The notes under the pieces are model-generated. The model searched no databases. It saw only the letters and a program-made list of their open reading frames with translations, and was not told where the DNA came from. This document shows positions 8,150 through 16,594 of a stretch of DNA of 64,000 nucleotides, piece after piece. Source of the stretch: Holophagales bacterium (GTDB lineage: Bacteria > Acidobacteriota > Thermoanaerobaculia > Multivoradales > Multivoraceae); contig VXSP01000030.1 in the NCBI GenBank assembly GCA_009837885.1, positions 62,001 through 126,000 of the forward strand. The letters are read 5' to 3'. Numbering within the stretch: position 1 is the first letter of the stretch; each line of letters opens with the position of its first letter. Made by a program: the position numbers and the translations under genes.

Positions 8150-9460
8150 ATGACCTTCCTGAGCAACATACTGGCCTTCCTGGTCGTGGTCGGAGTGATC
8201 ATCTTCATCCACGAACTGGGGCACTTCGTGGCCGCGAGGCTGTTCCGGATCCGGGTCCGGGTCTTCTCCATCGGCATCGGTTCCCGCATCTGGGGTTTCG
8301 AGCGCGGCGGCACGGAGTACCGGCTGGCCATGATTCCGCTCGGCGGCTATGTCGCCTTCTCGGGAATCGACGCCACGAACCCGACGGGCGACGCGGGCGA
8401 CTTCACCGCCAAACCGCGCTGGCAGCGAGTGATCGTGCTCCTGGCGGGCCCGGCGGCGAACGTCGTGCTGTCGATCGTCCTGATCGCGGCGGTACTGATG
8501 GCCGGGACCGAGCTGGCCGGACCGCGGGACCTGAGCACCGAAATCGGCGCCGTGGCGCCCGAATCGGCCGCGGCCGAAGCCGGTCTCGCGGCGGGCGATG
8601 TGATCCTGCGCCTGGACGGCGAGCACGTGTCCGACTGGCGGGAGCTCTCGAACACCATCCTGATGTCGCCGGAACGCCGGCTCGATGTCGACTTCGAGCG
8701 CGACGGCGAAGCCCTCAGCACCGTGCTCGTCCCTCAGAGGATGCCGCGATACGAACTGGGCGACGCGGGGCTCTACGCCAGCCTCCTGCCGCGGGTGCGC
8801 CAGGTGTTCGAGGACACTCCGGCCGAGCAGGCCGGTCTGCGGTACGGGGACACGCTCTACGCCGTCGACGGCCATGCCGTCGCCGACGCCGACGACTTCC
8901 GCCGGCTCGTCGAGCCGCGGGCGGGCGAGCAGGTCAGCATCGAAATCGGCCGCGGCGAGGATCGCGTCGTCGTCCAGCTCGTGCCGGAGAGCGAGGCCGG
9001 GGTCGGCCGGGCCGGCATCGCGATCAGCCACTTCTCCTATCAGCGAGTCGGCCCGGTCGCGGCAATTGTGGAAAGCGCACGGATCAACTGGGAGACGACG
9101 ACCGAGATCTTCGGCTTCCTGGGCGGCCTGATGGAACGCCGGGTCTCACCGCAGAGCGCGCTGGCCGGCCCGATCGAGATTGGCCGCATCAGCGGTCAGG
9201 CGGCTCGCAGGAGCTTCAGCGACCTGGTGTTTCTGATCGCCCTGATCAGCCTGAACCTCTGCATCCTGAACCTGCTGCCGATCCCGATGCTCGACGGCGG
9301 CCAACTCGTCATCCTGCTGCTCGAGAGCGTTCTGCGCCGCGACCTCTCGATCCAGTTCAAGAACCTGGTCACCCAGTTCGGTCTGGTGGTGGTCGTGGCC
9401 ATCATGTTGTTCGCGATCTACTTCGACCTGGTGAAGAACCTGCCCGGCCTCGGGCGCTGA
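8150..9460 (+). CDS. rseP: RIP-type site-2 zinc metalloprotease RseP
   Basis: Inner-membrane protease that cleaves transmembrane segments of anti-sigma factors and remnant signal peptides. 436 residues. HELGH zinc motif at residues 21-25 inside the first helix, followed by AMIPLGGYVAF; two PDZ domains in the middle (for example AAEAGLAAGDVILRLDGEHV and EQAGLRYGDTLYAVDGHAV); C-terminal NLLPIPMLDGGQLV supplies the third zinc ligand. It starts 36 bases after dxr in the classical cdsA-dxr-rseP order, which makes an envelope-stress role likely. Confidence 0.95.
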   Translation: MTFLSNILAFLVVVGVIIFIHELGHFVAARLFRIRVRVFSIGIGSRIWGFERGGTEYRLAMIPLGGYVAFSGIDATNPTGDAGDFTAKPRWQRVIVLLAGPAANVVLSIVLIAAVLMAGTELAGPRDLSTEIGAVAPESAAAEAGLAAGDVILRLDGEHVSDWRELSNTILMSPERRLDVDFERDGEALSTVLVPQRMPRYELGDAGLYASLLPRVRQVFEDTPAEQAGLRYGDTLYAVDGHAVADADDFRRLVEPRAGEQVSIEIGRGEDRVVVQLVPESEAGVGRAGIAISHFSYQRVGPVAAIVESARINWETTTEIFGFLGGLMERRVSPQSALAGPIEIGRISGQAARRSFSDLVFLIALISLNLCILNLLPIPMLDGGQLVILLLESVLRRDLSIQFKNLVTQFGLVVVVAIMLFAIYFDLVKNLPGLGR

Positions 9461-9473
9461 AGGCGCTTCGTCG

Positions 9474-10253
9474 ATGATGGCCGGCAAGCTCCCCGACTGG
9501 ATCGGCAAGGCGGTCCGCCACCCGTGGCTCAAACGGGGCGTCCTGTTCGCCGCCTACGGGGGCCTGCTCGTCCTCCTGCTGGGCGCCTCGTCCTACCTGG
9601 CGCTCTCGAACTTCGTCCGCAGCGGAGTCATCGCCGTACCCGACCTGGTGGGCCTCGATCGAAGCCAGGCCGAAGCCGGTCTGGCCACCGCGGGTCTGGC
9701 CTTGCAGCGGGTGGAGGACGACCGCTACGACGAGGCGGTCCCGGCGGGTCACGTACTCCGGCAGGACCCTCCCGCCGGCAGCGCGGTCAAGGAGGGCAGC
9801 GGCGTGGTCGTCTACCTGTCGCGGGGCCGGGAGCTCGTCGAGACGCCGGACCTGAGCGGCCAGGTTCTGCAGACGGCCCAGGTGAGCCTCACTGCCTCGG
9901 GGCTGCAGATGGGGAGGAGCCGGAGCGTGTTCGCCGAGTCCGGTGAGCCGGGCACCGTCGTTCGCCAGGATCCTCCCGCCGGCAGCCCGGCCGACCCGTC
10001 GTCCCAGGTGGACCTGATGGTCAGCCTGGCCAACCCCGGCGCGATGTACGTCATGCCGGACCTGATCGACCTGCCCGAGGAGCCGGTCCGCGACTTCTTC
10101 GAGACGCGCGGATTCCGGCTCGGAAGGGTAAAGTACGAACCCTACGAAGGCGTCCCAGCCGGGATCATCCTGCGTCAATACCCGCTTCCGGGACACCCCC
10201 TGCGGCAGAGCGATTCGATCGCCCTCGTGGTAGCCGCGCAAGACAGTCGCTGA
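9474..10253 (+). CDS. Membrane-anchored protein with three PASTA domains
   Basis: 259 residues: a short cytosolic N-terminus, one membrane helix (residues about 23-46, GVLFAAYGGLLVLLLGAS) and three consecutive extracytoplasmic PASTA domains starting at VIAVPDLVGLDRSQAEAGL, VETPDLSGQVLQTAQVSL and YVMPDLIDLPEEPVRDFF, each ending with an RQDPPAGS or RQYPLPG turn. PASTA domains bind muropeptides or beta-lactams in PBPs and Ser/Thr kinases, but no catalytic domain is present here. It lies 13 bases after rseP and before rpe. A cell-wall sensing or scaffold role is inferred. Confidence 0.85.
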   Translation: MMAGKLPDWIGKAVRHPWLKRGVLFAAYGGLLVLLLGASSYLALSNFVRSGVIAVPDLVGLDRSQAEAGLATAGLALQRVEDDRYDEAVPAGHVLRQDPPAGSAVKEGSGVVVYLSRGRELVETPDLSGQVLQTAQVSLTASGLQMGRSRSVFAESGEPGTVVRQDPPAGSPADPSSQVDLMVSLANPGAMYVMPDLIDLPEEPVRDFFETRGFRLGRVKYEPYEGVPAGIILRQYPLPGHPLRQSDSIALVVAAQDSR

Positions 10254-10302
10254 AGCCGCCCCAGTCCGCCCGCAAGCACGGCCGCCCGCAAGAACCTGAA
10301 CG

Positions 10303-10956
10303 ATGAAGATCGCGCCTTCGATCCTGGCGGCGGACCTCGCCGACCTGGCCTCCGCAGTCCAACTCTGCGAGGAGGGAGGCGCGCAGCTCATCCACGTCGA
10401 CGTGATGGACGGTCATTTCGTGCCCAACCTGACCTTCGGCCCGCCGGTGATCGTCGACCTGGCCAAACGCACGCGGGTCGGCTTCGACATCCACCTGATG
10501 GTTTCGAACCCGGAAGCGCTGCTCGACCGGTACCTGGACAGCGAGCCGGCCTGGGTGTCGATCCACCACGAGGTGACGAAGGAGCCGGGACGGCTTGCGG
10601 CGCGCATCCGCGAGCGCGGCGCCGGTGCCGGCGTGGCGATCAATCCGGCGACCCCGCTGGACGAACTCCTGCCCTACCTGGATCAACTGGACTTCGTCGT
10701 GCTGATGTCGGTCGTGCCCGGTTTCGCCGGTCAGGCCTTCCACGCCGAAGTGCTCGAGAAGGCCCGGCGCCTCCGCGCCCTGGTCGAGGAACGGGGACTG
10801 CCCGTGAGCATCGAAATGGACGGCGGAATCAAGCCCGGCAACCTGGACGACGTGGCCGCCGCCGGTGTCGATGTCGCCGTCGTGGGTTCCGGCGTCTTCG
10901 CGGCGGACCGGCCGGTCGAGACCCTGGTCGCCCTCCGGCGGCAGGCGGGCGAATGA
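10303..10956 (+). CDS. rpe: Ribulose-phosphate 3-epimerase
   Basis: Interconverts ribulose 5-phosphate and xylulose 5-phosphate in the pentose phosphate pathway. 217 residues, TIM barrel. Motifs: APSILAADLADL, IHVDVMDGHFVPNLTFGP (metal His/Asp), DIHLMVSNP, VLMSVVPGFAGQAF and the phosphate-binding EMDGGI...GSGVF. It ends with an ATGA overlap into bamD, so it is part of the same run of coupled genes. Confidence 0.95.
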   Translation: MKIAPSILAADLADLASAVQLCEEGGAQLIHVDVMDGHFVPNLTFGPPVIVDLAKRTRVGFDIHLMVSNPEALLDRYLDSEPAWVSIHHEVTKEPGRLAARIRERGAGAGVAINPATPLDELLPYLDQLDFVVLMSVVPGFAGQAFHAEVLEKARRLRALVEERGLPVSIEMDGGIKPGNLDDVAAAGVDVAVVGSGVFAADRPVETLVALRRQAGE

Positions 10957-11828
10957 ACCGTCGCGGCACTCTTGTCCTGCTGGCGGCCGCGCTGGGCCTG
11001 GTCGTCGGATGCGGTGGCGTCAGGGACGACCCCATTCTGCGGCTCTCGTCGGCGGAGGCCCTCGAGATCGGCAAGCAACTGCTGGAGGAGGAGAAGTTCA
11101 CGCAGGCGCGGGAACACCTCGTCCACGCCTTCGAGGTCGAGCCGAACTCCGAGACCGGCCGTGAAGGGCTGCTGCTGGCCGCTGACGCCCTGTTCCTGCG
11201 CGGCGGCTACCAGTCATACGTCGAAGCCGAGCAGCGCTACCGGGACTTCCTGAACCGGTTCCCGACCTCCGACCAGGCGGCCTACGCCCAGTTCCGTCTC
11301 GCGGCGTCGCTCGCCGAACGAATGGAGAAGCCGGACCGCGACCAGCAGACGGCCCGGCTCGCGCTGACCGAGTTCGAGAACGTCCGACGGCTGTACCCGA
11401 CCAGCCAGTTCGCCGGTCAGGCGGCACAGAGAATCGTCGAGGTTCGCAACTACCTGGCGGAGCACGAGTTCGTCGTCGGGTCCTTCTACTACCGCTTCCG
11501 CACTCCCACGGCCGCCGGTAACCGCTTCAGGGAGATGCTCGAGCAGTACCCGGACTACCCGGAGCCCGACAAGATCCTCGCCCACATGTGCCTCACGTAT
11601 CGCCTGGTCCTGCAGCAGATTCCGAGCAGGTTGGGGCTCGACCGCTACGAGTACCTCAACGAAGCCTGCGACCGGCTGCGGAACGAGTTTCCGGGCAGCC
11701 CGTGGCTCAAGAAGGCGCCTTCGGAGGAGCAGCTCCGAAAACTCCGCATCAAACTGCCGGACACACCCATCCGGCCGGACAGGAATCGACAGGATGGACC
11801 GCCCGTCGAAGAGAACACCGACATCTGA
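10953..11828 (+). CDS. bamD: BamD-like outer-membrane assembly lipoprotein
   Basis: 291 residues. N-terminal lipoprotein signal with lipobox LVVGCGG (Cys about residue 21), then at least four TPR-like helical pairs (EIGKQLLEEEKFTQAREHLV; AEQRYRDFLNRFPTSDQAAY; ALTEFENVRRLYPTSQFAGQ; and GNRFREMLEQYPDYPEPDKI), the arrangement of BamD/ComL. By family it is the essential partner of BamA in beta-barrel insertion. It overlaps the rpe stop (ATGA) and overlaps the next gene by 35 bases. The C-terminal 60 residues after the TPRs are longer than in the E. coli protein. Confidence 0.85.
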   Translation: MNRRGTLVLLAAALGLVVGCGGVRDDPILRLSSAEALEIGKQLLEEEKFTQAREHLVHAFEVEPNSETGREGLLLAADALFLRGGYQSYVEAEQRYRDFLNRFPTSDQAAYAQFRLAASLAERMEKPDRDQQTARLALTEFENVRRLYPTSQFAGQAAQRIVEVRNYLAEHEFVVGSFYYRFRTPTAAGNRFREMLEQYPDYPEPDKILAHMCLTYRLVLQQIPSRLGLDRYEYLNEACDRLRNEFPGSPWLKKAPSEEQLRKLRIKLPDTPIRPDRNRQDGPPVEENTDI

Positions 11829-12606
11829 ACCGCGTCTCTCGCTGGCGATACTGGCGTTAGCCTGCCTGAGTGGCGGGTGCGCCTCGACCGATACGACCGG
11901 CAGCTTCATCGATCGCCTGAGGACCCCGAACGAAGGCGTCCGCGCCGAGCTCGAGCAACTCGAAGCGCGGGTGCGGCGGCTCGAGACCGAGGCCTCGGCG
12001 AGCAACACCGAGAACGCCCGGCTCAGGGAACGGATCGCCGAACTCGAGGCGACTCTGGAAGAGGTCCGCGCTTCGGCGACGGCCCCGGCTTCACCCGCTC
12101 CGTTCGATCCGCAACCGCCCCCCAGGGTGCAGGTGGTCCAGGTGAGCGACCTCGAGAGCGACACGGATCGAGCGCCCGCCGGGACGGAGACCGACCCCGA
12201 GGCCGACCCCGTGGCCGCCGCCGAACGAACCGGAAACGAACTGTACGACCAGGCGCTTCAGGCGTTCATGAGACGCGAGTACGTGGAGGCGGAACTCGGA
12301 TTCCAGCGCTACATCAGCGACTTCCCTGACGCGGATCTGTCCGACAACGCCCTCTACTGGATCGGCGAGTGCCGGTTCGCGCGCGGCGACAACAGGGGCG
12401 CCGCAGCCGCGTTCCAGCAGTTGCTCCACGACTTTCCCCTCGGCAACAAGGTGCCCGATGCACTGCTGAAGGTAGGCAGGTCGCTCGAGCGGCTGGGCGA
12501 TACGGACGGCGCCCGGCGCCGCTTTCGCGAGGTCTCGAGGCGCTTCCCGGACACCGAAGCCGCCCGGATGGCCGCCGATTCGCTAGCGGCGCTTGACGGC
12601 CGCTAG
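11794..12606 (+). CDS. CpoB/YbgF-like tol-pal associated lipoprotein
   Basis: 270 residues: lipoprotein-type signal with lipobox LSGGCAS, a coiled coil (VRAELEQLEARVRRLETEAS and onward, residues about 50-100), a Pro/Asp-rich linker, then a C-terminal TPR domain (NELYDQALQAFMRREYVEAE, FQRYISDFPDADLSDNALYW, FQQLLHDFPLGNKVPDALLK, RRFREVSRRFPDTEAARMA). That architecture is CpoB, which coordinates peptidoglycan synthesis with outer-membrane constriction. No tolAQR or pal gene is adjacent; the neighbour is bamD. The start overlaps bamD by 35 bases; a later start would still have to keep the signal sequence. Confidence 0.8.
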   Translation: MDRPSKRTPTSEPRLSLAILALACLSGGCASTDTTGSFIDRLRTPNEGVRAELEQLEARVRRLETEASASNTENARLRERIAELEATLEEVRASATAPASPAPFDPQPPPRVQVVQVSDLESDTDRAPAGTETDPEADPVAAAERTGNELYDQALQAFMRREYVEAELGFQRYISDFPDADLSDNALYWIGECRFARGDNRGAAAAFQQLLHDFPLGNKVPDALLKVGRSLERLGDTDGARRRFREVSRRFPDTEAARMAADSLAALDGR

Positions 12607-12609
12607 AGC

Positions 12610-13359
12610 CTAGCCGCCCGCCAGCACGGCGAAGTCGAGACCGCCGGGATTGACGGCCGCCCAAGCCGCGCGGTGGTGCGCGATGTAGACGCGGAGCACA
12701 CTGTTGATGAAGCCGCGCGTCTCGCGGAAGGGGGGCATGCCGCCGAAGCGGTCGACGGTGCCGGGCCCCGCGTTGTAGCCGGCAAGGGCCAGGACGAGGT
12801 CGTTGTCGGCACGACGCAGCAGGTAGGCCAGATAGCTGGCGCCGGCGTCGAGGTTCTGGCCTGGGTCGTAGGCATCCGCTACGCCCAACTGCTCGGCCGT
12901 AGTGGGCATCATCTGCATCAGTCCCAGGGCACCCTGGGACGAGACCGCCTCCGTGTCGAATGAGGACTCCGCCTGTACGACGGCCGCCACGAGTAGCGGA
13001 TCGACATCGTGGCGCCGGGCAGCGCTGAGGATCAGGCCACCGTACGGAACGTGCTGCATCCTGGCCCGAACAGCGTCCTCGTCGGCAGCGCCGATGAACA
13101 GCTCGAAGCTCTCCCGGCGCAAGTGAATGGCCTCATAGAGCGGATCGCTTCCCGGTTGCCCGGAGCCGACCAGGGACGACGGCTCGAGCCACGCCTGAAT
13201 CTGCTCGAAGAGGGCAACATCTTCCAACGGGATCGACATGGGCCGCGGTTCCAGGTGCCGCCCCGGCGCAGTTTCGCGGGGCGCGGCGGCCAGAATGGCC
13301 GCCGCCGCCACGGCGATGGCAGTGGTTCGACTTCGGAGACCGGGTTGCAGGAAAGTCAT
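12610..13359 (-). CDS. Lytic transglycosylase, SLT domain
   Basis: 249 residues from the ATG at 13359 (MTFLQPGLRSRT), which places a hydrophobic export segment (IAVAAAAILAAAP) at the N-terminus; an upstream in-frame ATG at 13431 would add a non-signal-like leader. The SLT (goose-lysozyme-like) domain has the catalytic Glu in VVQAESSFDTEAVSSQGALG, the LMQMMP motif, and ALAGYNAGPGTVDRFGG. By family it cleaves the MurNAc-GlcNAc bond of peptidoglycan, leaving 1,6-anhydro ends. It converges with the cpoB-like gene, 3 bases apart. The N-terminal 90 residues match nothing I recognise. Confidence 0.88.
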   Translation of the reverse strand: MTFLQPGLRSRTTAIAVAAAAILAAAPRETAPGRHLEPRPMSIPLEDVALFEQIQAWLEPSSLVGSGQPGSDPLYEAIHLRRESFELFIGAADEDAVRARMQHVPYGGLILSAARRHDVDPLLVAAVVQAESSFDTEAVSSQGALGLMQMMPTTAEQLGVADAYDPGQNLDAGASYLAYLLRRADNDLVLALAGYNAGPGTVDRFGGMPPFRETRGFINSVLRVYIAHHRAAWAAVNPGGLDFAVLAGG

Positions 13360-13601
13360 CGGGTGTCTGCTGGAAGGCGTTGATCGGCCGTCTCTTGAAG
13401 AACCGGCCGCCGAGACATGTTCGGCAGCCACTTCGGCGGCAGGGAGTCGCTCGCAGGTCGTACGTTCCTCGACGGCTCTGGCCGCTCGACGGGAACGCCC
13501 GCGCTGCTCGAGCCGCTATTGGAGCAAGGTGCGTGCCAATCCGCTGTGGATGCAGGTCAAACGAAGGCCCGAATCGTCGATCCTGCGGGGCCGTCCTCCC
13601 G

Positions 13602-13898
13602 CTATCTCGACTGGATCCTCTTGCCGGAGCCGCGATAGTCCGTCGCTTGTATCTGAAGCGTGGCGACCTTGTTCCGCAGCGTATTGCGATGAAGCCCCAG
13701 GTCGTTTGCCGAATTCGTGATGTTGCCTTTGTTGAGTCGTAGGGAAGCGAGAATGAACTGGCGTTCGAAGATCCCGCGGGCCTGCGCCAAGGTGACACCC
13801 TGGGAAGCCAACTGGTTCACGAGGCGATCGAGTTGGCCGTTGAGATCCTCCGCCGCCTCTTCGGTAGAGGGGCGGTTATCTGGGCTGAGCGGCTTCAA
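13602..13898 (-). CDS. Small Fis-type helix-turn-helix DNA-binding protein
   Basis: 98 residues. The C-terminal half, FERQFILASLRLNKGNITNS followed by ANDLGLHRNTLRNKVATL, is a Fis/NtrC-type helix-turn-helix. The N-terminal half is helical and could dimerise. No receiver or AAA domain is attached, so this is a stand-alone nucleoid or regulatory protein rather than a truncated NtrC, although a decayed response regulator is possible. The annotated start is TTG; a TAGCAT hexamer lies 24 bases upstream. It sits alone between a lytic transglycosylase and tatA. Confidence 0.7.
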   Translation of the reverse strand: MKPLSPDNRPSTEEAAEDLNGQLDRLVNQLASQGVTLAQARGIFERQFILASLRLNKGNITNSANDLGLHRNTLRNKVATLQIQATDYRGSGKRIQSR

Positions 13899-13967
13899 GG
13901 CGAGTCACATGCCGAAGCAGCCATGCTAGCACGGCTGCGGCCCGACTTGTGCCGTGCAGGCTTCCTG

Positions 13968-14162
13968 TCAGCTGCTCTTCGCGCCCGACGAAGACGCGTT
14001 TTCCTCCTCCAGTTCGGAGGAGTCGTCGCCCCGCAGCCCCCGCTTGAAGTTGCGGATGCCCTCACCCATCCCCCGGCCAAGCAGCGGCAGCTTGCTGCCG
14101 CCGAAGATGACCATCAGGATGACGAAGATGATGAGAAGCTCTTGGATGCCAATGGAAGGCAT
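13968..14162 (-). CDS. tatA: Twin-arginine translocase subunit TatA/TatE
   Basis: 64 residues: a single N-terminal membrane helix (IGIQELLIIFVILMVIFGGS), the hinge G-x-x-x-L-P followed by an amphipathic helix (GRGMGEGIRNFKRGL with the conserved F-K) and an acidic polar tail. This is the pore-forming component of folded-protein export in the inner membrane. AGGAGAACCCC precedes the ATG as a Shine-Dalgarno region. No tatB or tatC is adjacent, which is common for a dispersed tatA. Confidence 0.92.
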   Translation of the reverse strand: MPSIGIQELLIIFVILMVIFGGSKLPLLGRGMGEGIRNFKRGLRGDDSSELEEENASSSGAKSS

Positions 14163-14197
14163 GGGGTTCTCCTGTTGAACGTCGGGCTCGGGCCGGG

Positions 14198-14203
14198 ATT
14201 CTA
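14198..14203 (-). promoter_or_regulatory. Candidate -10 element for tatA
   Basis: TAGAAT on the minus strand, 35 bases upstream of the tatA ATG, in the short gap after the kinase gene. No convincing -35 hexamer is seen. Confidence 0.35.
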
Positions 14204-14207
14204 GCAG

Positions 14208-15281
14208 TTACGCCGGCTCGCCGGGCGCTTCGGCGGTAAACGCCGCCCACTCCCGGCGCAGGCGGGGAGCGAGTTCACGGCCCTCGGCAAGAACGTCCAG
14301 CGCGTCGACGAACCGCCGCAGGGCGGGCCGAATCAACGGCAGGTGACGGTCGTCGCCGAGCGCGGCGAAGTGGGCGAACGTGCCGACGATTTTCAGCATC
14401 CGCTGCGCCAACGCGGCGTGGTACAGGGCAAGCTCTTCGACGTCCTCCCCCAGGACCGCCAGATGGCCACGTCGCTGGCCGGCGGAGAGCTTCAGACTGT
14501 CGTTCAGCAGCGAAGCCAGGTCGTAGTGCGGCGGGCCAAGCCGCAGGTCCTGGTGATCGATGACGACGACCTCCGGTTCAGCCCCCTCCCGCGCCGGGGC
14601 CCGCAGCATCAGGTTGCGAACCATGAAGTCACGATGGCAGGGCACAGGCGTCGCCGAACCCAGACGCTCGCATACGGCGTTGCAGAGACTGCGCAGCCGC
14701 TCGGCCAAAGTCGCGTTTCGCACCAGCCCGCGCGGCTCGAGAAAGCGCTCCCAGGTCAGGTCGAGTTCCGTCCTCAGCAGGTCCCGGTCGAGAGGTGGCG
14801 ACCCCAGGGCGTGCACGCTGTCGGGAGGCAGGAGCTGGATCCGGTCAATGTGCGCCATCGCTTCCGTCAGGCACCGGTCGAGTGCCGCCGGACTCAGATC
14901 TCCGGCCTCCCATTGGTCGAAGACCGTCCGCGGCCCCAAGTCTTCCAGCAGGACCCAGACCTGCTCGCCAAACGAGTGCCGTTCTACTCGTGGCAGCGGC
15001 ACCCCGGCCGAGCTCAGCAGCTCCGTCGCGGCCAGGAACCGCGCCGCCACGTCGGCCATGCCGTCCGGGTAGGCGCAGACGACGAACTGCTCACCGCCCT
15101 CGAGGCGCAGCCGCGCATAGCGCCGCGCGGAAACGTCGCCGGCCAGGGGCTCGAAGGAAACAGGCCGGAAGCCCTCGGCTCCCAGTCCATCGACGATCGG
15201 CTCCCAGAGATGGCGGTCGCCCGGTGACGAACCCGGACTGTCGCGCGGACGGTCTGTCTGGGATAATGCTCTCGGTGCCAT
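14208..15281 (-). CDS. AmgK-like aminoglycoside-phosphotransferase-fold sugar kinase
   Basis: 357 residues from the ATG at 15281. Protein-kinase-like APH fold: VPCHRDFMVRNLML is the catalytic H-x-D-x-x-x-x-N loop, VVIDHQDLRLGPPHYDLASL the metal-binding motif and substrate face. The late block QRMLKIVGTFAHFAALGDD resembles AmgK, the kinase that phosphorylates MurNAc/GlcNAc at C1 in cell-wall recycling. The partner nucleotidyltransferase (murU) is not adjacent, so the substrate is inferred only. The start codon lies in a CCATGG palindrome shared with the divergent small gene, so the two coding regions overlap by two bases. Confidence 0.75.
   Translation of the reverse strand: MAPRALSQTDRPRDSPGSSPGDRHLWEPIVDGLGAEGFRPVSFEPLAGDVSARRYARLRLEGGEQFVVCAYPDGMADVAARFLAATELLSSAGVPLPRVERHSFGEQVWVLLEDLGPRTVFDQWEAGDLSPAALDRCLTEAMAHIDRIQLLPPDSVHALGSPPLDRDLLRTELDLTWERFLEPRGLVRNATLAERLRSLCNAVCERLGSATPVPCHRDFMVRNLMLRAPAREGAEPEVVVIDHQDLRLGPPHYDLASLLNDSLKLSAGQRRGHLAVLGEDVEELALYHAALAQRMLKIVGTFAHFAALGDDRHLPLIRPALRRFVDALDVLAEGRELAPRLRREWAAFTAEAPGEPA
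15262..15267 (+). promoter_or_regulatory. Candidate -10 element (GATAAT) for the small conserved gene
   Basis: GATAAT ends 12 bases before the ATG at 15280 and lies inside the first codons of a possible longer reading frame of the divergent kinase. A transcript from it would carry a leader of only about six bases. Confidence 0.4.
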
Positions 15282-15576
15282 GGAACCCCGGCTCAAGCAA
15301 CTGCTCGAAGATCTCACCCGCTCCCTGTGCGAGGCGATCGCAGAGTCGCCTGAAGTCCACGACCAGCTCGAATCGATCCGGCGCGAAGGCTACACGCTGA
15401 ATCTGTTCCTCGACTGCAAGCCGTTCGAGAGCGACGAGCAGGTCGAGACGGAGAACGAGACGGAACAGCCTCTGCCGGCGCCGCCCTTCAGGATCAACGG
15501 CCGCGACCTCGCCATCCTCCGGTCCCTCGGGATCGACCCCACGCGCAAGGCCCGCAGCCGCACTTCGCGTCGATAG
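15280..15576 (+). CDS. Small conserved-looking protein of unknown function
   Basis: 98 residues: an N-terminal helical, charged region (RLKQLLEDLTRSLCEAIAES), a central LNLFLDCKPF strand-like segment, an acidic linker and a basic tail ending RKARSRTSRR. No membrane segment or signal. It is divergent from the kinase gene with overlapping start codons. It keeps strong coding character (high GC in third positions) and has its own GATAAT -10 candidate. I do not recognise a family. Repeat A follows its stop by six bases. Confidence 0.65.
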   Translation: MEPRLKQLLEDLTRSLCEAIAESPEVHDQLESIRREGYTLNLFLDCKPFESDEQVETENETEQPLPAPPFRINGRDLAILRSLGIDPTRKARSRTSRR

Positions 15577-15582
15577 CGCTCG

Positions 15583-15622
15583 ACTGTGTGCGCCGGCGTC
15601 CCCGCCGGCTGCCGCCGCAGGC
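15583..15622 (-). repeat. Family A dispersed repeat after a gene end
   Basis: Reverse-orientation copy: ACTGTGTGCGCCGGCG, TCCCCGCCGGC, then the partial second hairpin TGCCGCCGCAGGC. It begins six bases after a stop codon. The remaining DNA to 15768 holds the leader of the downstream tonB copy, which resembles the leader of the other tonB at 20843-20940. Confidence 0.85.
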
Positions 15623-15768
15623 ATGTGACCCGGGTCTTTCGACCCCGGGGAAGAACCGCGCCGGCCGCCAGCCGGTTCCGCTTCGGTGAATCGGAATACG
15701 CCGAACCAGCAGGAGGTTGAACTCGTCTAACGCGCGACAGGACACCTGACCGAAGAGGGGGTAACCGG

Positions 15769-16509
15769 ATGAGCGACCAGAACCTCGAACAGGCTGCATC
15801 CCGGGTCGAGGAGCCCGCGAAGGAGGAAGCGACCCCGCCGACCTCCGCCGAACAGGGCCTGCTGACCTACGTGCGGGAGACCCGCGAGGACAACAGGACG
15901 TTCCGGTACTCGTTGGGGCTGGCGGTCATCCTCCACGGCATCCTGCTGATCGTGAAGCTGCCGGATCTGTACGGCGACACGGTGGCGCCGCCGCCGAAGC
16001 CCAAGGTCTTCGTCGTGCAGCAGGTGCGCTTCAAGCCGCCACCGCCGAAGGAAGAGCAGCAGATTCCGAAGCCGAAGTCGAAGAAGGTGCCGATCCCCGA
16101 TCCCACGCCCGACGAGCCGGAGCCGATCCGGATCGACGAGCCGGAGGAGATCGACATTCCCGAGGTCGACGATCTCGATCTCGACCTTCCCGAGGCGCCA
16201 CCTCCGCCGGAACCGAAAGGGCCGATCCATCTCACCGGCGACGTGACGAAGCCGGAGAGGATCAGCGCGCCGCAGCCTCAGTACACCGAGATTGCGCGCA
16301 GGGCGCGGATCCAGGGCGCCGTGATCCTCCAGGCGACGATCGACAAGAACGGCGACGTCACTGACGCCAAGGTTCTGAAGCCCTTGCCCATGGGGCTGGC
16401 CGAGGCCGCCGTGTCGGCGGTGGAGCAGTGGAAGTTCAAGCCGGCGACGCTGAACGGCAAGCCGGTCGCCGTCTACTACAACCTGACCGTCACCTTCGAG
16501 CTCCAGTAG
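15769..16509 (+). CDS. Energy transducer TonB, duplicate copy
   Basis: 246 residues. One membrane helix near residues 45-65 (LGLAVILHGILLIVKLPDLY), a long Pro/Glu/Lys periplasmic spacer (PPPKPKVFVVQQVRFKPPPP; PEPIRIDEPEEIDIPEVDDL) and the C-terminal TonB domain (ARIQGAVILQATIDKNGDVT; LAEAAVSAVEQWKFKPATLN). It transmits proton-motive force from ExbB/ExbD to outer-membrane receptors. It is nearly identical to the tonB at 20099-20842, including part of the DNA before the start codon, but here stands alone without exbB/exbD. GAGGGGG precedes the ATG. Convergent with gatB. Confidence 0.9.
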   Translation: MSDQNLEQAASRVEEPAKEEATPPTSAEQGLLTYVRETREDNRTFRYSLGLAVILHGILLIVKLPDLYGDTVAPPPKPKVFVVQQVRFKPPPPKEEQQIPKPKSKKVPIPDPTPDEPEPIRIDEPEEIDIPEVDDLDLDLPEAPPPPEPKGPIHLTGDVTKPERISAPQPQYTEIARRARIQGAVILQATIDKNGDVTDAKVLKPLPMGLAEAAVSAVEQWKFKPATLNGKPVAVYYNLTVTFELQ

Positions 16510-16594
16510 ATGACGATCTGCCGATTCGTCCATGCCCTGACCGCGGTTTGCCTTCTGATGAGCTCACCGGACGCACGAAGGAACCGCCGCGCCG